NCBI RefSeq assembly: GCF_005116645.1
Contig: NZ_SWCM01000008.1
Location: 186,001-250,000 of the forward strand
From: Desulfopila sp. IMCC35006
GTDB lineage: Bacteria; Desulfobacterota; Desulfobulbia; Desulfobulbales; Desulfocapsaceae
Length of the DNA stretch: 64,000 nt
Direction: 5' to 3'
This document shows, one piece after another, positions 9,250 to 17,624 of the stretch. A program made the translations under genes and the position numbers. The stretch's first letter is position 1. Each line of letters begins with the position of its first letter. The notes under the pieces were generated by a model. It made no database searches. It was not told the origin of the DNA and saw only the letters and a program-made list of their open reading frames with translations.

Positions 9250-9516
9250 TTACGAGAACCAAGATTTTGTCTCCCACACAACTCTCTGACGGCAGATTGT
9301 GCGCGAGACTTTCTCTGGATGCATGTTTTGTAAGACTAACCAGTCAAATTCGATAGGAGCGATTTTTGACTCTGACTGCTGTTCAGATCGAATATAGCTA
9401 TATGGACTTTTGAGATATGAGTCGGCGGCGCTTTCCGGGATAAAAAATTCTACTCGCTCCTTTAGAGATTCTGGTTCCTTCCGGTGTAAACCTGCCACAG
9501 AGAAGAGTACTACCAC
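9250..9516 (-). CDS. Possible small ORF, 88 aa, unknown
   Basis: Open frame with a GTG start in the otherwise empty 9.2-9.7 kb stretch after the tRNA. The composition (ESLKERVEFFIPESAADSY) looks protein-like and is not a shadow of another gene, but there is no clear ribosome binding site and I recognise no family. It may be a remnant of an inserted element. Apart from this ORF the segment 9207-9697 shows nothing I can name. Confidence 0.25.
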   Translation of the reverse strand: MVVLFSVAGLHRKEPESLKERVEFFIPESAADSYLKSPYSYIRSEQQSESKIAPIEFDWLVLQNMHPEKVSRTICRQRVVWETKSWFS

Positions 9517-9697
9517 GTCAATCTATTGGTAACTCACAAACTATTTATTCTGCCTTAATATTACATGTTTCAAATTGAGGCACATACCAAATCGGCCTAC
9601 CGTTGTGTCGTGACCTTAAGATTGAAAAAACGGCTGCGAAAAGGTAATCTGAGGCTGAGAAGAGCATAGTCACCCCCAAACCTCCAAGGAAAATATT

Positions 9698-10675
9698 ATG
9701 GAAATCAGCCAGCTGCCTGCAGGACTCTGCACCCCCTCTATAGGTCTAGGTTGCTGGGGCATGTCGGACGCCTATGGACCAGCGGATGAAAAGGAATCCA
9801 TCGCCACGATCGAGGCAGCGTTGGCTATCGGCCTCCGCCATTTTGATACCGCGGATGTGTATGGTGATGGCCACAATGAAACTCTGTTGGGTAGGGCCCT
9901 GGCTGGCCATCGGCAGGATGTTTTTTTAGCGACTAAGTTTGGTTTCGTCGGAGATGAGCATGGGCAGGTAAGCGTTGATGGTCGCCCGGAACGAGTAAAG
10001 ATCGCCTGCGAAGCCAGTTTGCGGCGGCTTGGCACGGAAGTGATTGATCTCTACTACTTGCATCGACGCGACAAACGGGTGGCAATTGAGGACACAGTCG
10101 GCGCCATGGCAGATCTTGTCAGTGAAGGGAAGGTTCGATTTCTCGGCCTTTCTGAAGTTTCAGCCCAAACACTTCGCCGGGCTTCGGACGTCCATCCCAT
10201 AGCGGCCCTCCAGTCAGAATACAGCTTGTTTACAAGAGATCCGGAAAGTACAGTGCTTCCGGTCTGTCGCGAACTTGGCACGACCCTTGTGGCCTTTTCC
10301 CCCCTCGGTCGGGGTTTGCTAACCGGCAAGGTGAAGTCTCGTGCAGAGCTTGCCGAAGGGGACTATCGGCGAGAAATGCCCCGTTTTGCTGAAGGGAATC
10401 TGGCGAAAAACCGCGCCTTGGTTGAGGCCTTGGAAATAATGGCGCAGGCAAAAAACGGCACAGCAGCCCAGGTCGCACTTGCCTGGCTGATCAGCCAAGG
10501 GGCGGACATCCTACCTATTCCAGGTATGAAACGGCGGAGCCATCTGCAGGACAATATCGGTGCACTGAATATGGAACTCACACCCGATGATCTCACCCTG
10601 CTATCCACACTCAGTGAGGCTGTTCAGGGGCAAAGGCACAATCCTCATAACTTGAAATTTATTGAAAACTCCTGA
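9698..10675 (+). CDS. Aldo/keto reductase
   Basis: NAD(P)H-dependent oxidoreductase of 325 residues with the AKR (beta/alpha)8 barrel. Catalytic residues are visible: Asp in FDTADVYGDG, Tyr in the same motif, Lys in FLATKFGF and His in YYLHRRD. The C-terminal nucleotide-binding segment IPIPGMKRRSHLQDN matches the family IPG-x-(K/R)-(R/S) motif. It is closest to the YajO/YhdN/Tas-like group that reduces small aldehydes and ketones. The Shine-Dalgarno AAGGAA lies upstream of the ATG. It is a single gene between the tRNA and the attC-rich region. Confidence 0.92.
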   Translation: MEISQLPAGLCTPSIGLGCWGMSDAYGPADEKESIATIEAALAIGLRHFDTADVYGDGHNETLLGRALAGHRQDVFLATKFGFVGDEHGQVSVDGRPERVKIACEASLRRLGTEVIDLYYLHRRDKRVAIEDTVGAMADLVSEGKVRFLGLSEVSAQTLRRASDVHPIAALQSEYSLFTRDPESTVLPVCRELGTTLVAFSPLGRGLLTGKVKSRAELAEGDYRREMPRFAEGNLAKNRALVEALEIMAQAKNGTAAQVALAWLISQGADILPIPGMKRRSHLQDNIGALNMELTPDDLTLLSTLSEAVQGQRHNPHNLKFIENS

Positions 10676-11066
10676 CAAGTGAAAAGACACAGAACATAAC
10701 CTTTCTTTTCATCATGCACGGTCGGTACGTTAAAATGGGATTCTTTCGGGTATATGTGAATGCCTGTCACAAAGGAAATTAGCTGCAGACACTTTATTAC
10801 CCCCTTATTCTTCGAGCCAAAAGTTAATAGCGTCTTCTGGCGTCATGTTTGTCATTGCCATGATATTGCTCCCTTGTATTTGCTTTATTATCAGATACCA
10901 CTTTCGCACTTTTTTGCGCACATCTTGATCGATAGATTGTATGGTGTAACACACGTAAGAATTTGAGAGTCTGTCAACCACAAAATCTAACGGTTAACAC
11001 AAAAGCCTGGGTGTTATGATATCAGCATGTTACGTCTGTCAACCATATTAGGAGAGATATTGACTT
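10676..11066. other. Intergenic stretch at the edge of the cassette region
   Basis: No convincing gene. It holds a 12-base direct repeat GTCTGTCAACCA (10969-10980 and 11034-11045), a small palindrome TAACAC/GTGTTA (10995-11016), and one copy of the leader-like motif AGGAGAGATATTGACTTATAAC (11050-11071) that recurs next to other attC candidates. A short minus-strand fragment near 10810-10880 reads like the C-terminal tail of a lost small ORF. Confidence 0.5.
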
Positions 11067-11136
11067 ATAACCCCATGCTCTCCTGCCGAGATCGATCGCG
11101 AATGGATTCCCGGTCAAGAGCACCAAATTGTTGGCT
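11067..11136 (-). repeat. Candidate integron attC site after the KAP gene
   Basis: Imperfect palindrome starting 4 bases after the KAP stop codon. Outer boxes are TATAAC on the left and GTTGGC on the right. Within the arms TGCTCT pairs with AGAGCA, and CCGAGA matches the CCGGGA of the opposite arm. The unequal arms and bulges are what folded attC sites show. Placement directly 3' of a gene supports the call. Confidence 0.55.
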
Positions 11137-11139
11137 ACT

Positions 11140-12495
11140 TTAGTTCCATTGCAGGATCTGCTCGATCTTCTCATGAATCTGTGTAAATCGTCTGTTTGAG
11201 GAATGCCCCCATCCTTCGTACCATTGTCCCAAATGGCTGAGGTGTCCAGCTTCTGTTTCTTCTTCGCTCAGACCAACCTGTGTTAGTACATCCGTTTCCT
11301 TCTCTTCTTTGCCCATCTTTAGGCCTCCGCCGGTCAGAAAAAGCATAAACCACCAGTGACTGCGGCTGCCTTCAAGCAAGTTGGTTAAGAAGTCAAGGGC
11401 TTCTAGAGGTTCGAATTCTTGATTGCCCAAGAGATCGAAGACTCTTGGATTGCCAACCTTGAAAGCTGCCATGGCAACCGATCCCACAGCAAGGCACCAC
11501 TTTAAGCGTCCTCGTTTATCTTCCGATGTTTCAAAGACGTGCCCAAGAATTCGGAACATTTCTTGGATTTGGCGAGGAGTCAGCTTCAAGGCGCCCACTA
11601 GTTCTGAGATGTATTCCACGCTATACGAATCGAGGCTCATGAAACAATTTCGTAGCCCATCACGCTGGAGATAGTCATCTACGTACGTTGTAGCCAGTTT
11701 TGCATAGCCGGCCTTTGAGATTAGCGGGAGCGAGATTTCTCGATGGACAAATTTCCGATAGTACTCTTCGAAATCTAAATCGGGACCGAATGCTGTCCGC
11801 GCTGAGTTTTCTAGGTGCTGTCTGTCAGCAGCAAGGATGAACACGGCGCCTTGGACGTCGAAAATGTGCTTAATCGTCTCAAGGTATGCTATGGCGTAAT
11901 CTGGTCTACATCTATCCAACTCATCGACGAGAAAGAGCACTTTTGGCTCAGAGGATGTGACAAATTTCTGAACAGCCTTCTTCAGATTGTCCATCGCGTT
12001 CTTCCTGCTTTCGTACACTGAAAACGTGTCCTTTGGAAGTTGTGCAGTGGCAACTCTCTTGGCCTTCTTTCCCTCCGCAAGAGCACCCGCAGAAACGGCG
12101 TCTATCCCGGTCACCTTCTTGACTATTTGCCCGCCGATCGCGGTCGCAAACCAACCAATGTCTTTAGCAGCATCGACAATCGAGTCGGCAGAGTCACCGT
12201 CCTCTCGGACTCGATCTATAAGTCCAGAGATTATGGCGAAAAGTGGGTCGCCGTAGTAGTCGCTTTCCCAAGCATTCAGCGAGATCACCAAAGGCGTGAT
12301 TGGATCTTTCGCACGACTATCAAGATCGGCTTTCCACATTTGGAAGAAAGTTGTTTTTCCTGATCCAAACTTTGAACTTAGAGCAATAACAAGGCTGCCG
12401 TCAACAAACTGATGTTCAACCTCAATGAATCTCTGAAGTCGGTCTGCAAAAGGTCGAAGACCTAACAGGTCGTTGTCAAACGTAATGATCTCCAT
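11140..12495 (-). CDS. KAP-family P-loop NTPase
   Basis: Predicted NTPase of about 450 residues. Walker A FGSGKT lies near residues 46-51 and an extended Walker B VDELDRCRPD at 193-202; the DELDR(C/M)xP signature is diagnostic of the KAP family. The segment between them is hydrophobic (GWFATAIGGQIV near 117-128), where classical KAP proteins carry membrane helices, but it looks too weak to span a membrane. The start is ATG at 12495 (MEIITF) or GTG at 12504, directly beside the attC candidate of the preceding cassette. KAP NTPases are suspected or shown in several phage-defence loci; that role here is inference from context. Confidence 0.88.
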   Translation of the reverse strand: MEIITFDNDLLGLRPFADRLQRFIEVEHQFVDGSLVIALSSKFGSGKTTFFQMWKADLDSRAKDPITPLVISLNAWESDYYGDPLFAIISGLIDRVREDGDSADSIVDAAKDIGWFATAIGGQIVKKVTGIDAVSAGALAEGKKAKRVATAQLPKDTFSVYESRKNAMDNLKKAVQKFVTSSEPKVLFLVDELDRCRPDYAIAYLETIKHIFDVQGAVFILAADRQHLENSARTAFGPDLDFEEYYRKFVHREISLPLISKAGYAKLATTYVDDYLQRDGLRNCFMSLDSYSVEYISELVGALKLTPRQIQEMFRILGHVFETSEDKRGRLKWCLAVGSVAMAAFKVGNPRVFDLLGNQEFEPLEALDFLTNLLEGSRSHWWFMLFLTGGGLKMGKEEKETDVLTQVGLSEEETEAGHLSHLGQWYEGWGHSSNRRFTQIHEKIEQILQWN

Positions 12496-12505
12496 CGTTT
12501 TCACA

Positions 12506-12550
12506 TAACGTGAACATCTGCGGCTCGTCCGCAGAATGTTTTTGTTGGGC
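12506..12550 (-). repeat. Integron attC candidate after the UPF0270 gene (clearest)
   Basis: A 45-base site between the UPF0270 stop and the KAP start. One end is the canonical box GCCCAAC/GTTGGGC (12544-12550), the other is TAACG (12506-12510). The stem AACATCTGCGG (12513-12523) pairs with CCGCAGAATGTT (12529-12540) with one bulged A, as expected for the extrahelical bases that set attC strand choice. Size, boxes and position fit a short attC. Confidence 0.72.
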
Positions 12551-12555
12551 CATTT

Positions 12556-12798
12556 TCATGAATCAATAGAGTCTAAAATCTGATCATCCTTGAGAAGAAT
12601 AGTACAGGTTTCAGAATGTTGATCAAAGACAATAAAGGCATCTTTAGATTTAAGTTGTTTTAACACTTGGGTAATTTTAGTCCCAAGTGGGATTTGAACT
12701 TCGCCGTAATCAGTACCATCACGGGTTACAAATTCTTCAATAACACCCTGCAATGCTTCCTTGCTTAATTTATCATATGGGATTTTAACAGCATTCAT
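12556..12798 (-). CDS. UPF0270 (YheU-like) small protein
   Basis: Protein of 80 residues matching the UPF0270 family of E. coli YheU. The pattern is an initial IPYDKLSKEAL, then the hallmark EEFVTRDGTDYGE (about 22-34), and a beta-rich second half. The family is short and of unknown function. It sits as a single-gene cassette with its own attC candidate 6 bases past the stop. Upstream (12799-13542) is a long non-coding stretch, so its promoter is not obvious. Confidence 0.85.
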   Translation of the reverse strand: MNAVKIPYDKLSKEALQGVIEEFVTRDGTDYGEVQIPLGTKITQVLKQLKSKDAFIVFDQHSETCTILLKDDQILDSIDS

Positions 12799-13542
12799 TT
12801 TTTAATAAACTCTTTTTAATGGTTTGACGGTTATTCCCAGCTGATTCCGATATTGGCCAGTTGGGGGCCAGAATCTACTATGCGGTCTTGTAATACCAGC
12901 TACTTACGCAATATGCGATTCAGTATTTTACCACTATATCAATGAATTATCGCGGCCCGACCCCAAACTGACCACACTAAAGGGTTTTTAATACAAACAC
13001 TTTCCTTAAAGGTACCTTTTCGCCACCCCAAATAGCCTTAAAAGCTAAAACGACCACTTTTTAGCAACATTACTTCATGAAATCATACACCTAACGTAGT
13101 CCGACCCCAATTGCGAGCCCGTGCAGGCTCAGGTTCAATATTTGCACTGCCAACGCAAAGCGATGCGTAAATTCGTCTGGTTAAGATGTTTCCTAATCAC
13201 CTCTCTAACAGTCCAGAAATATAGGAGATATTTTGACTTTGATAACTGCAAGTAACACGATGATCACCGCTTTAACCGGTGTATTATTTTGTTATTATAA
13301 GCTGCAATTTATCTTGAACTTGTAACAAGAGTCAAAAGCCGACTTGCCCCTTATAAAACTCTACATTACCATAGAGCCTCCAAAGACTTCCTGGCCGGTG
13401 GGGGGCCAACCTTCCGGAGCAGGCTTTACACCCGCTTAAATACACGACCTTCCCCGGCCGCACAATGGATCTGTCCCAACTTTTTGATCTTCCATTCTAA
13501 GCTGCCAGGACAAAATAGCCTTCAGGCCATACAACCTTATCA
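12799..13542. other. 744-base gene-free stretch with palindromes
   Basis: No convincing ORF. It holds an imperfect inverted repeat with arms GGCCAGTTGGGGGCC (12855-12869) and GGCCCGACCCCAAACTGACC (12954-12973), a 10-base repeat CCGACCCCAA (near 12957 and 13101), an attC candidate (13092-13183), and another copy of the leader motif ATAGGAGATATTTTGACTTT (near 13221). Next to that copy is a short palindrome around 13243-13297. It could be one or two ORF-less or decayed cassettes. Confidence 0.5.
13092..13183 (-). repeat. Candidate attC site downstream of the DUF262 gene
   Basis: A 92-base imperfect palindrome bounded by TAACG (13092) and GTTA (13180-13183). The arms GTCCGACCCCAATTGCG and GCGTAAATTCGTCTGG are complementary with gaps. 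The inner part has its own small hairpins (gagcc...ggctc). It lies 360 bases past the DUF262 stop, farther than usual, so the link to that gene is uncertain. Confidence 0.45.
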
Positions 13543-15273
13543 CTAATAATCAATAGGCCAAGCACTTACTGCAAGCTTCGCAAGCCTTTTTGCCCGATTT
13601 TCTATAGATTCTCTATCCCATTTTGTAAATTCTGTTGCAAGTTGCTTAGTAGTTAGCATTTCGGAATCAGAATAGATATTGCTTGATTTTTCCTCGAATG
13701 CAGATGATCCTATTTTTTTATTTGCTTTTGAATTCAACAGGGCAAGATTACCTATATTATTTAGAAGATCGGACACAATGTGTTTGTCGGTTGCTATCAC
13801 CTCAGCCCATTTTTCTGAAGGATTTTTAGGAAGGATATGCTCCAAATTGAGGATATTAGGGTCAGCACAGGGAGTTTTTTCTATACCTTTACCAGGGTTT
13901 TCTTGTTGCCATTTAGTAATTTCTAATCGAGACAGTATATATCTTGCTTTAGAAGCAGTTGCCTCCTCATACGCCTGAAAATCATTGAAAAATTCATCAT
14001 CTTTGGGGACAATAGATTTAATTTGATCCCAAACATTTTGGGGCGAACTTAGGTCACCTGAATAGATTCGTGGAGCTACTGAGGTACATTGCTGTTCAAG
14101 CCGACCTGTTCTTCCACCACCGACCGTCTGGTATCTAACTATAAGTGAAACAAGCCAATAAAGTAATCGCTCTATCTTGTTAGGGTTAAATTTAAGGAGA
14201 GCAGACAAAATTATTGGCCTCACTTGGGTTCCTGCTAACAAAGTGAGAGTTTTTATATGTTCTTTCGTTTCTTCTGAATGGTCAGTCCAGATATCACTAT
14301 CATGAGAATCTAAAGCGGCATATAGCTCAACAGCCTCACATAGCTCTTCAGACAACTTTACGGCAAGAGCTTTTTTGTTGTATTTTGCTTTTATTTTGTT
14401 AAAAAGAGCCCCTCGTTGAACTCTTCCATATCGTGAAGTCCAGAATACTTTCAAAAAATCATCTGCTTTCCGATCAGCCAATGTAGTCGTCATTTTGATC
14501 CAATTGTACTGAACTTTTTTTAAATCAGCTCCCGCTTTACTGAACACATAGTTTTTGACAAGATCCAAAACCGAAAGATCTATACCTCTATCGTTAAGTG
14601 ATTCAAAAATCACATAAGCATTACCAGACGACGGAACATCCATGTAAGCAACATGGACGTTATCTCTTATATAATCAGCTAAAGAAAATAATTTTTTGGC
14701 TTGATTGGTAACGTCACCTCCGGCATCTAAGGCAAGTTTTGAAATGAAACTTCTGCAAGTCATTAAAGCTTCAAGAACCTTTCTCTTAGATGAATTACGA
14801 CCAGATTTTTTCTTTTGTTCTTCCAGGTAGTTGTCACTAACTTGATTTGCTACCACGCTCTCAAATATATTGCGGTCTTTTACATTTAAAGCAATTCTAG
14901 GTCTGTCTTTCGCCTCGCCAAGTTCGGAAATTCCAATATATCTTTCTTGAACCTTTTGTCCGTCCTTGTCAAAACCATTTTCAATCAACCAACTACGAAT
15001 AGCCGAATAAACCATTGTCGCTGTCGCTAGTCTTTGTTGACCATCTAGAATTTGCCAGGACAAATCTAGCGTTGGCTCAACAAGAACTATCAATCCAATG
15101 AAATAGTCAGTTTCGTTTTCTTTTAGGGCCATCTCAATGTCTTCGAGAAATTGATCAACAGCTCCAGTTGGCCAAGCATAATCACGTTGATGATCAGGAA
15201 CCCTAAAATACCCTCGTTCTGATATTAATTTCCCAACACCAATAACGTCTGCTTTCATATATTTACTAGGCAT
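13543..15273 (-). CDS. DUF262/DUF1524 protein (GmrSD-like, fused)
   Basis: Protein of 576 residues. The N-terminal DUF262 domain shows VPDHQRDYAW (25-34) and the ParB/Srx-like nucleotide site DGQQRLAT (77-84). The C-terminal DUF1524 domain carries the His-Me-finger motif LEHILPK (His479) followed by the Asn-rich NNIGNLALLNSKANKK. In GmrSD enzymes these two parts form a type IV restriction enzyme that cuts glucosylated-hydroxymethylcytosine phage DNA using NTP. Many single-chain homologues are unassigned. Start is supported by AAAGGA upstream of the ATG at 15273. It is a likely phage-defence gene; the modification it senses cannot be read from sequence. Confidence 0.88.
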   Translation of the reverse strand: MPSKYMKADVIGVGKLISERGYFRVPDHQRDYAWPTGAVDQFLEDIEMALKENETDYFIGLIVLVEPTLDLSWQILDGQQRLATATMVYSAIRSWLIENGFDKDGQKVQERYIGISELGEAKDRPRIALNVKDRNIFESVVANQVSDNYLEEQKKKSGRNSSKRKVLEALMTCRSFISKLALDAGGDVTNQAKKLFSLADYIRDNVHVAYMDVPSSGNAYVIFESLNDRGIDLSVLDLVKNYVFSKAGADLKKVQYNWIKMTTTLADRKADDFLKVFWTSRYGRVQRGALFNKIKAKYNKKALAVKLSEELCEAVELYAALDSHDSDIWTDHSEETKEHIKTLTLLAGTQVRPIILSALLKFNPNKIERLLYWLVSLIVRYQTVGGGRTGRLEQQCTSVAPRIYSGDLSSPQNVWDQIKSIVPKDDEFFNDFQAYEEATASKARYILSRLEITKWQQENPGKGIEKTPCADPNILNLEHILPKNPSEKWAEVIATDKHIVSDLLNNIGNLALLNSKANKKIGSSAFEEKSSNIYSDSEMLTTKQLATEFTKWDRESIENRAKRLAKLAVSAWPIDY

Positions 15274-15440
15274 AGGGTTGTCCTTTTTTATATACGGGTG
15301 AAATGAGCTATTAAAAACTTATTGTAAACCACTCCCAACCAATTTATAAACAAGCAGAAATCTTTTTGAAAATATTAACCGGAACCATTTGCTGGTTAAC
15401 ATATTTCCAATTGATCTTTCTAGGTCTATAGGAGGTATCT

Positions 15441-15527
15441 GGACTTTGGCAAAATCGACCTCAAGGGACCGTCTTACATATGAGATTAGTCAGATCGGAC
15501 CACTTTTACGCGTTTAATGATTGGTTA
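15441..15527 (-). repeat. Degenerate attC candidate after the 174-aa gene
   Basis: Lies between the stop of the 174-aa gene and the start of the DUF262 gene. The right box is GGTTATG (15523-15529). CGGACCACTTTTACG near the right arm mirrors CTCAAGGGACCG on the left. The left outer box has lost its AAC (GGCAAAA instead), and the leader motif ATAGGAGGTATCTGGACTTT precedes it at 15429. I call it with reserve. Confidence 0.35.
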
Positions 15528-15547
15528 TGACCATTTCTAATTTTCAA

Positions 15548-16072
15548 TTAGTTCTCAGCGATACCAAAATGAAGACCAGGCTCAAAATTACCAATTTTAA
15601 TGTCATTTAACATATATACTTTTCTTAGGACTGTGGCTGCTCCACTTTCCGCATCTGTCGCCAGAATTGTAAATAATATTCTTTTCTCATTGGTAAAATT
15701 TTCTTCTATATAATCAATATCCGTAAGCTGAAATATCTTGACAGGGCTCAACCCGAACGGGTCTCCCCAATTCTTTTTAGGACCAAGGAATTGGACAGTT
15801 TTTGGTTTTACAGTTAAGGATTTACCAACACTTCTTTTACCGTTTCCTATGTTTATTTTGTAAGATAATGAGCAACCTATTGAAATGTTGATGATTTGAC
15901 GATTTGATAAATTGTAAACTTTTATGCGATAGAGATATTTATTAGGATCTGTATTACTTTGGCCTCTCAATATGTGATCTGAAATTGCTATCTTAGGCTT
16001 AATATTAATTTGAAACCTCCAAAACAAGAAAGTTCCAATAATTCCTAGTATAAAACCGGCAAATATTTCCAT
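15548..16072 (-). CDS. Unknown 174-aa protein with N-terminal membrane anchor
   Basis: One hydrophobic segment at residues 1-18 (MEIFAGFILGIIGTFLFW) is followed by a basic-rich, beta-strand-rich domain with many Asn and Ile and a C-terminal LHFGIAEN. The anchor is at the extreme N-terminus with no cleavage site, so the domain probably sits on the cytoplasmic face or is tethered to the membrane. I recognise no family. It is a single-gene unit between attC candidates in the same orientation as its neighbours. Base composition is AT-rich compared with the core genes. Confidence 0.65.
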   Translation of the reverse strand: MEIFAGFILGIIGTFLFWRFQINIKPKIAISDHILRGQSNTDPNKYLYRIKVYNLSNRQIINISIGCSLSYKINIGNGKRSVGKSLTVKPKTVQFLGPKKNWGDPFGLSPVKIFQLTDIDYIEENFTNEKRILFTILATDAESGAATVLRKVYMLNDIKIGNFEPGLHFGIAEN

Positions 16073-16114
16073 AGCAATTATTTTATTATCATTATACGGA
16101 GATATCGTGACTTT

Positions 16115-16178
16115 TAACGTAGCCTTCAGCCGCGAGCAAAGAGAGTCGGAATGAAAGGCCTGGCTGGGAATAGGTTAT
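16115..16178 (-). repeat. Integron attC candidate after the HExxH gene
   Basis: A 64-base imperfect palindrome bounded by TAACG (16115-16119) and GGTTATA (16173-16179), overlapping the stop codon of the HExxH gene. Read on each strand from its outer box, the arms are TAACGTAGCCTTCAGCC and TAACCTATTCCCAGCC, which align almost throughout. The leader motif ATACGGAGATATCGTGACTTT abuts it on the left. Confidence 0.62.
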
Positions 16179-16738
16179 ACTTTTCCTGGCATAGAAATAG
16201 ATTCGGACACCGTATTCCAAACAGCATCTGTCTCATGCTGGATAAATTGTACAATATCACCTGAAAGCATTCCGTTATCAAATCTGGCTTGTAGGGAATA
16301 TGCCATCTTTTCCAAAGGACTATCTTGATACCCAAATCGCATAAGGCCGTAACCATAGGCAAGTAAGAATTTTTCAATCCCGAGTCTCTCCCATTGTACA
16401 ACATGTACTATTTCATGAAAATACAAGCTCTCTGTTTGGTGAAGATGACTTACAAAGAAAGTATCTTTGTAAGTAACACCAGCCATCGACATATTTTCCA
16501 TACGGGAAAGCTCGGGTAAGCCCATACTACTGAGAGGTGGAAATGGCACATCCCCATTGACTACAACTACCTTTGCTCTATTAAGTAGATCAGGGGGTAA
16601 AATGGTTTTCAAACGGGAAAAAGAAAGGTTGATCACGGGAGTAGCATTGGCATTGTGTTTTTCTAATGTGTCTTCAATCCATTTTCTGACCATGGGCAAA
16701 ATGGATTTTAATTTTTGTATAAGGTCGAGTTGATTCAT
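16175..16738 (-). CDS. Putative zincin-type metallopeptidase (HExxH), unknown role
   Basis: Protein of 187 residues with a clean zinc-metallopeptidase motif HEIVHVVQWERLG (HEIVH at 108-112). The extended pattern, with VQW and a later GYQDSPLEKMAYSLQ, recalls the DUF4157-type cores found in toxin and contractile-injection proteins, though I cannot assign it firmly. No signal peptide or membrane segment. A glutamate in SPLEKMA could be the third metal ligand. It is a one-gene unit of the array. It might be a protease effector of a defence or toxin system (inference). Confidence 0.65.
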   Translation of the reverse strand: MNQLDLIQKLKSILPMVRKWIEDTLEKHNANATPVINLSFSRLKTILPPDLLNRAKVVVVNGDVPFPPLSSMGLPELSRMENMSMAGVTYKDTFFVSHLHQTESLYFHEIVHVVQWERLGIEKFLLAYGYGLMRFGYQDSPLEKMAYSLQARFDNGMLSGDIVQFIQHETDAVWNTVSESISMPGKV

Positions 16739-16809
16739 ATTTTTGAACGTACAAAGTTATTTTGAATAATAATGGAATCAAATCCGCTTGAAATATGTTT
16801 TTGGATTCA

Positions 16810-17496
16810 TTATCTATTTAATTCGATTTCTATTGTCCGAGACAATTTATCCCACATCTCTTCTTGTTCAACTTCAGACATCGACAAAATTGGCTTATCT
16901 GGAGGATTCAATGCATGAAATTGAGAAAGCATATCCTCTCTTAAAAACCTACAGGGTTTCAATATAACAGGAAGCACAAGAGTCCCCTCTAGCTCCGCTT
17001 TTTTTAGGATCGGAGGTAACTCATTATCAACTATAAAGTCAGATGCCAAAAAATCGGCGCTGATAATCAATATTGCTATTGCAGCTTTCGATAAAGCTGA
17101 TTCAATTTGATTTCGCCATTTCTCTCCAGTTTTCAGTTTTGTGTCATCCCATACGTCTACCAGCCCCTTCTTCTCCAAAGGCTTTATATGTACATGTAAC
17201 CTCTTCAAATGCTTTTGATCTTCATGGCTATAGCTTATAAATATCGTATTTCTCTTTCCAACTTTGCTTGTATTTTCATGGTCGGTATTTTTCTCATTTT
17301 CATTTATAAGAAAGAGATTTCCTCCTGTGCCTATGGTTGATTGCCACGTTCCTTCTATAGTACCATTATTTACAAGCTTTGCATTTACATCTACATTCCC
17401 ATGTCTTACCATATTAGCAGTAATCGTCATCCTGCGACCATTTATTACTACCTCATGGGTTTCTTCCTTATTCACGAATTTTTCGTCAGGAACCAT
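16810..17496 (-). CDS. TIR-domain protein, N-terminal part cut off by an IS
   Basis: ORF of 228 residues. A complete TIR domain spans about 84-225, with FISYSHEDQ (86-94), VWDDTKLKTGEKW, IIISADFLASDFI-type strand, and a Glu in NELPP (Glu159) at the position of the catalytic Glu of NADase TIRs. Residues 1-65 are the tail of a beta-rich domain (NNGTIEGTWQSTIGTGG). The reading frame stays open upstream to 17679 and encodes more of that domain (RINDPQYGTSVYNFTG), but it has no ATG, GTG or TTG before the IS end near 17625. The missing 5' end lies beyond the IS at 19377-19511. It may still be made from the internal ATG at 17496, but as a damaged protein. Confidence 0.8.
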   Translation of the reverse strand: MVPDEKFVNKEETHEVVINGRRMTITANMVRHGNVDVNAKLVNNGTIEGTWQSTIGTGGNLFLINENEKNTDHENTSKVGKRNTIFISYSHEDQKHLKRLHVHIKPLEKKGLVDVWDDTKLKTGEKWRNQIESALSKAAIAILIISADFLASDFIVDNELPPILKKAELEGTLVLPVILKPCRFLREDMLSQFHALNPPDKPILSMSEVEQEEMWDKLSRTIEIELNR

Positions 17497-17624
17497 TGAT
17501 AGAGTAACTATATTACCATCGATAACGCCCGTGAAATTATAAACCGATGTTCCGTATTGCGGATCGTTTATTCTACCTATCCCATCAGCTATTCCCGTTT
17601 TATCACCGATTACGAGGTTTAAGA

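Noticed and set aside
9060-9281. Minus-strand ORF of 73 codons over the tRNA
   Set aside because: It is the well-known antisense shadow of a tRNA (the GFEPATFGFGG type peptide) and not a real protein.
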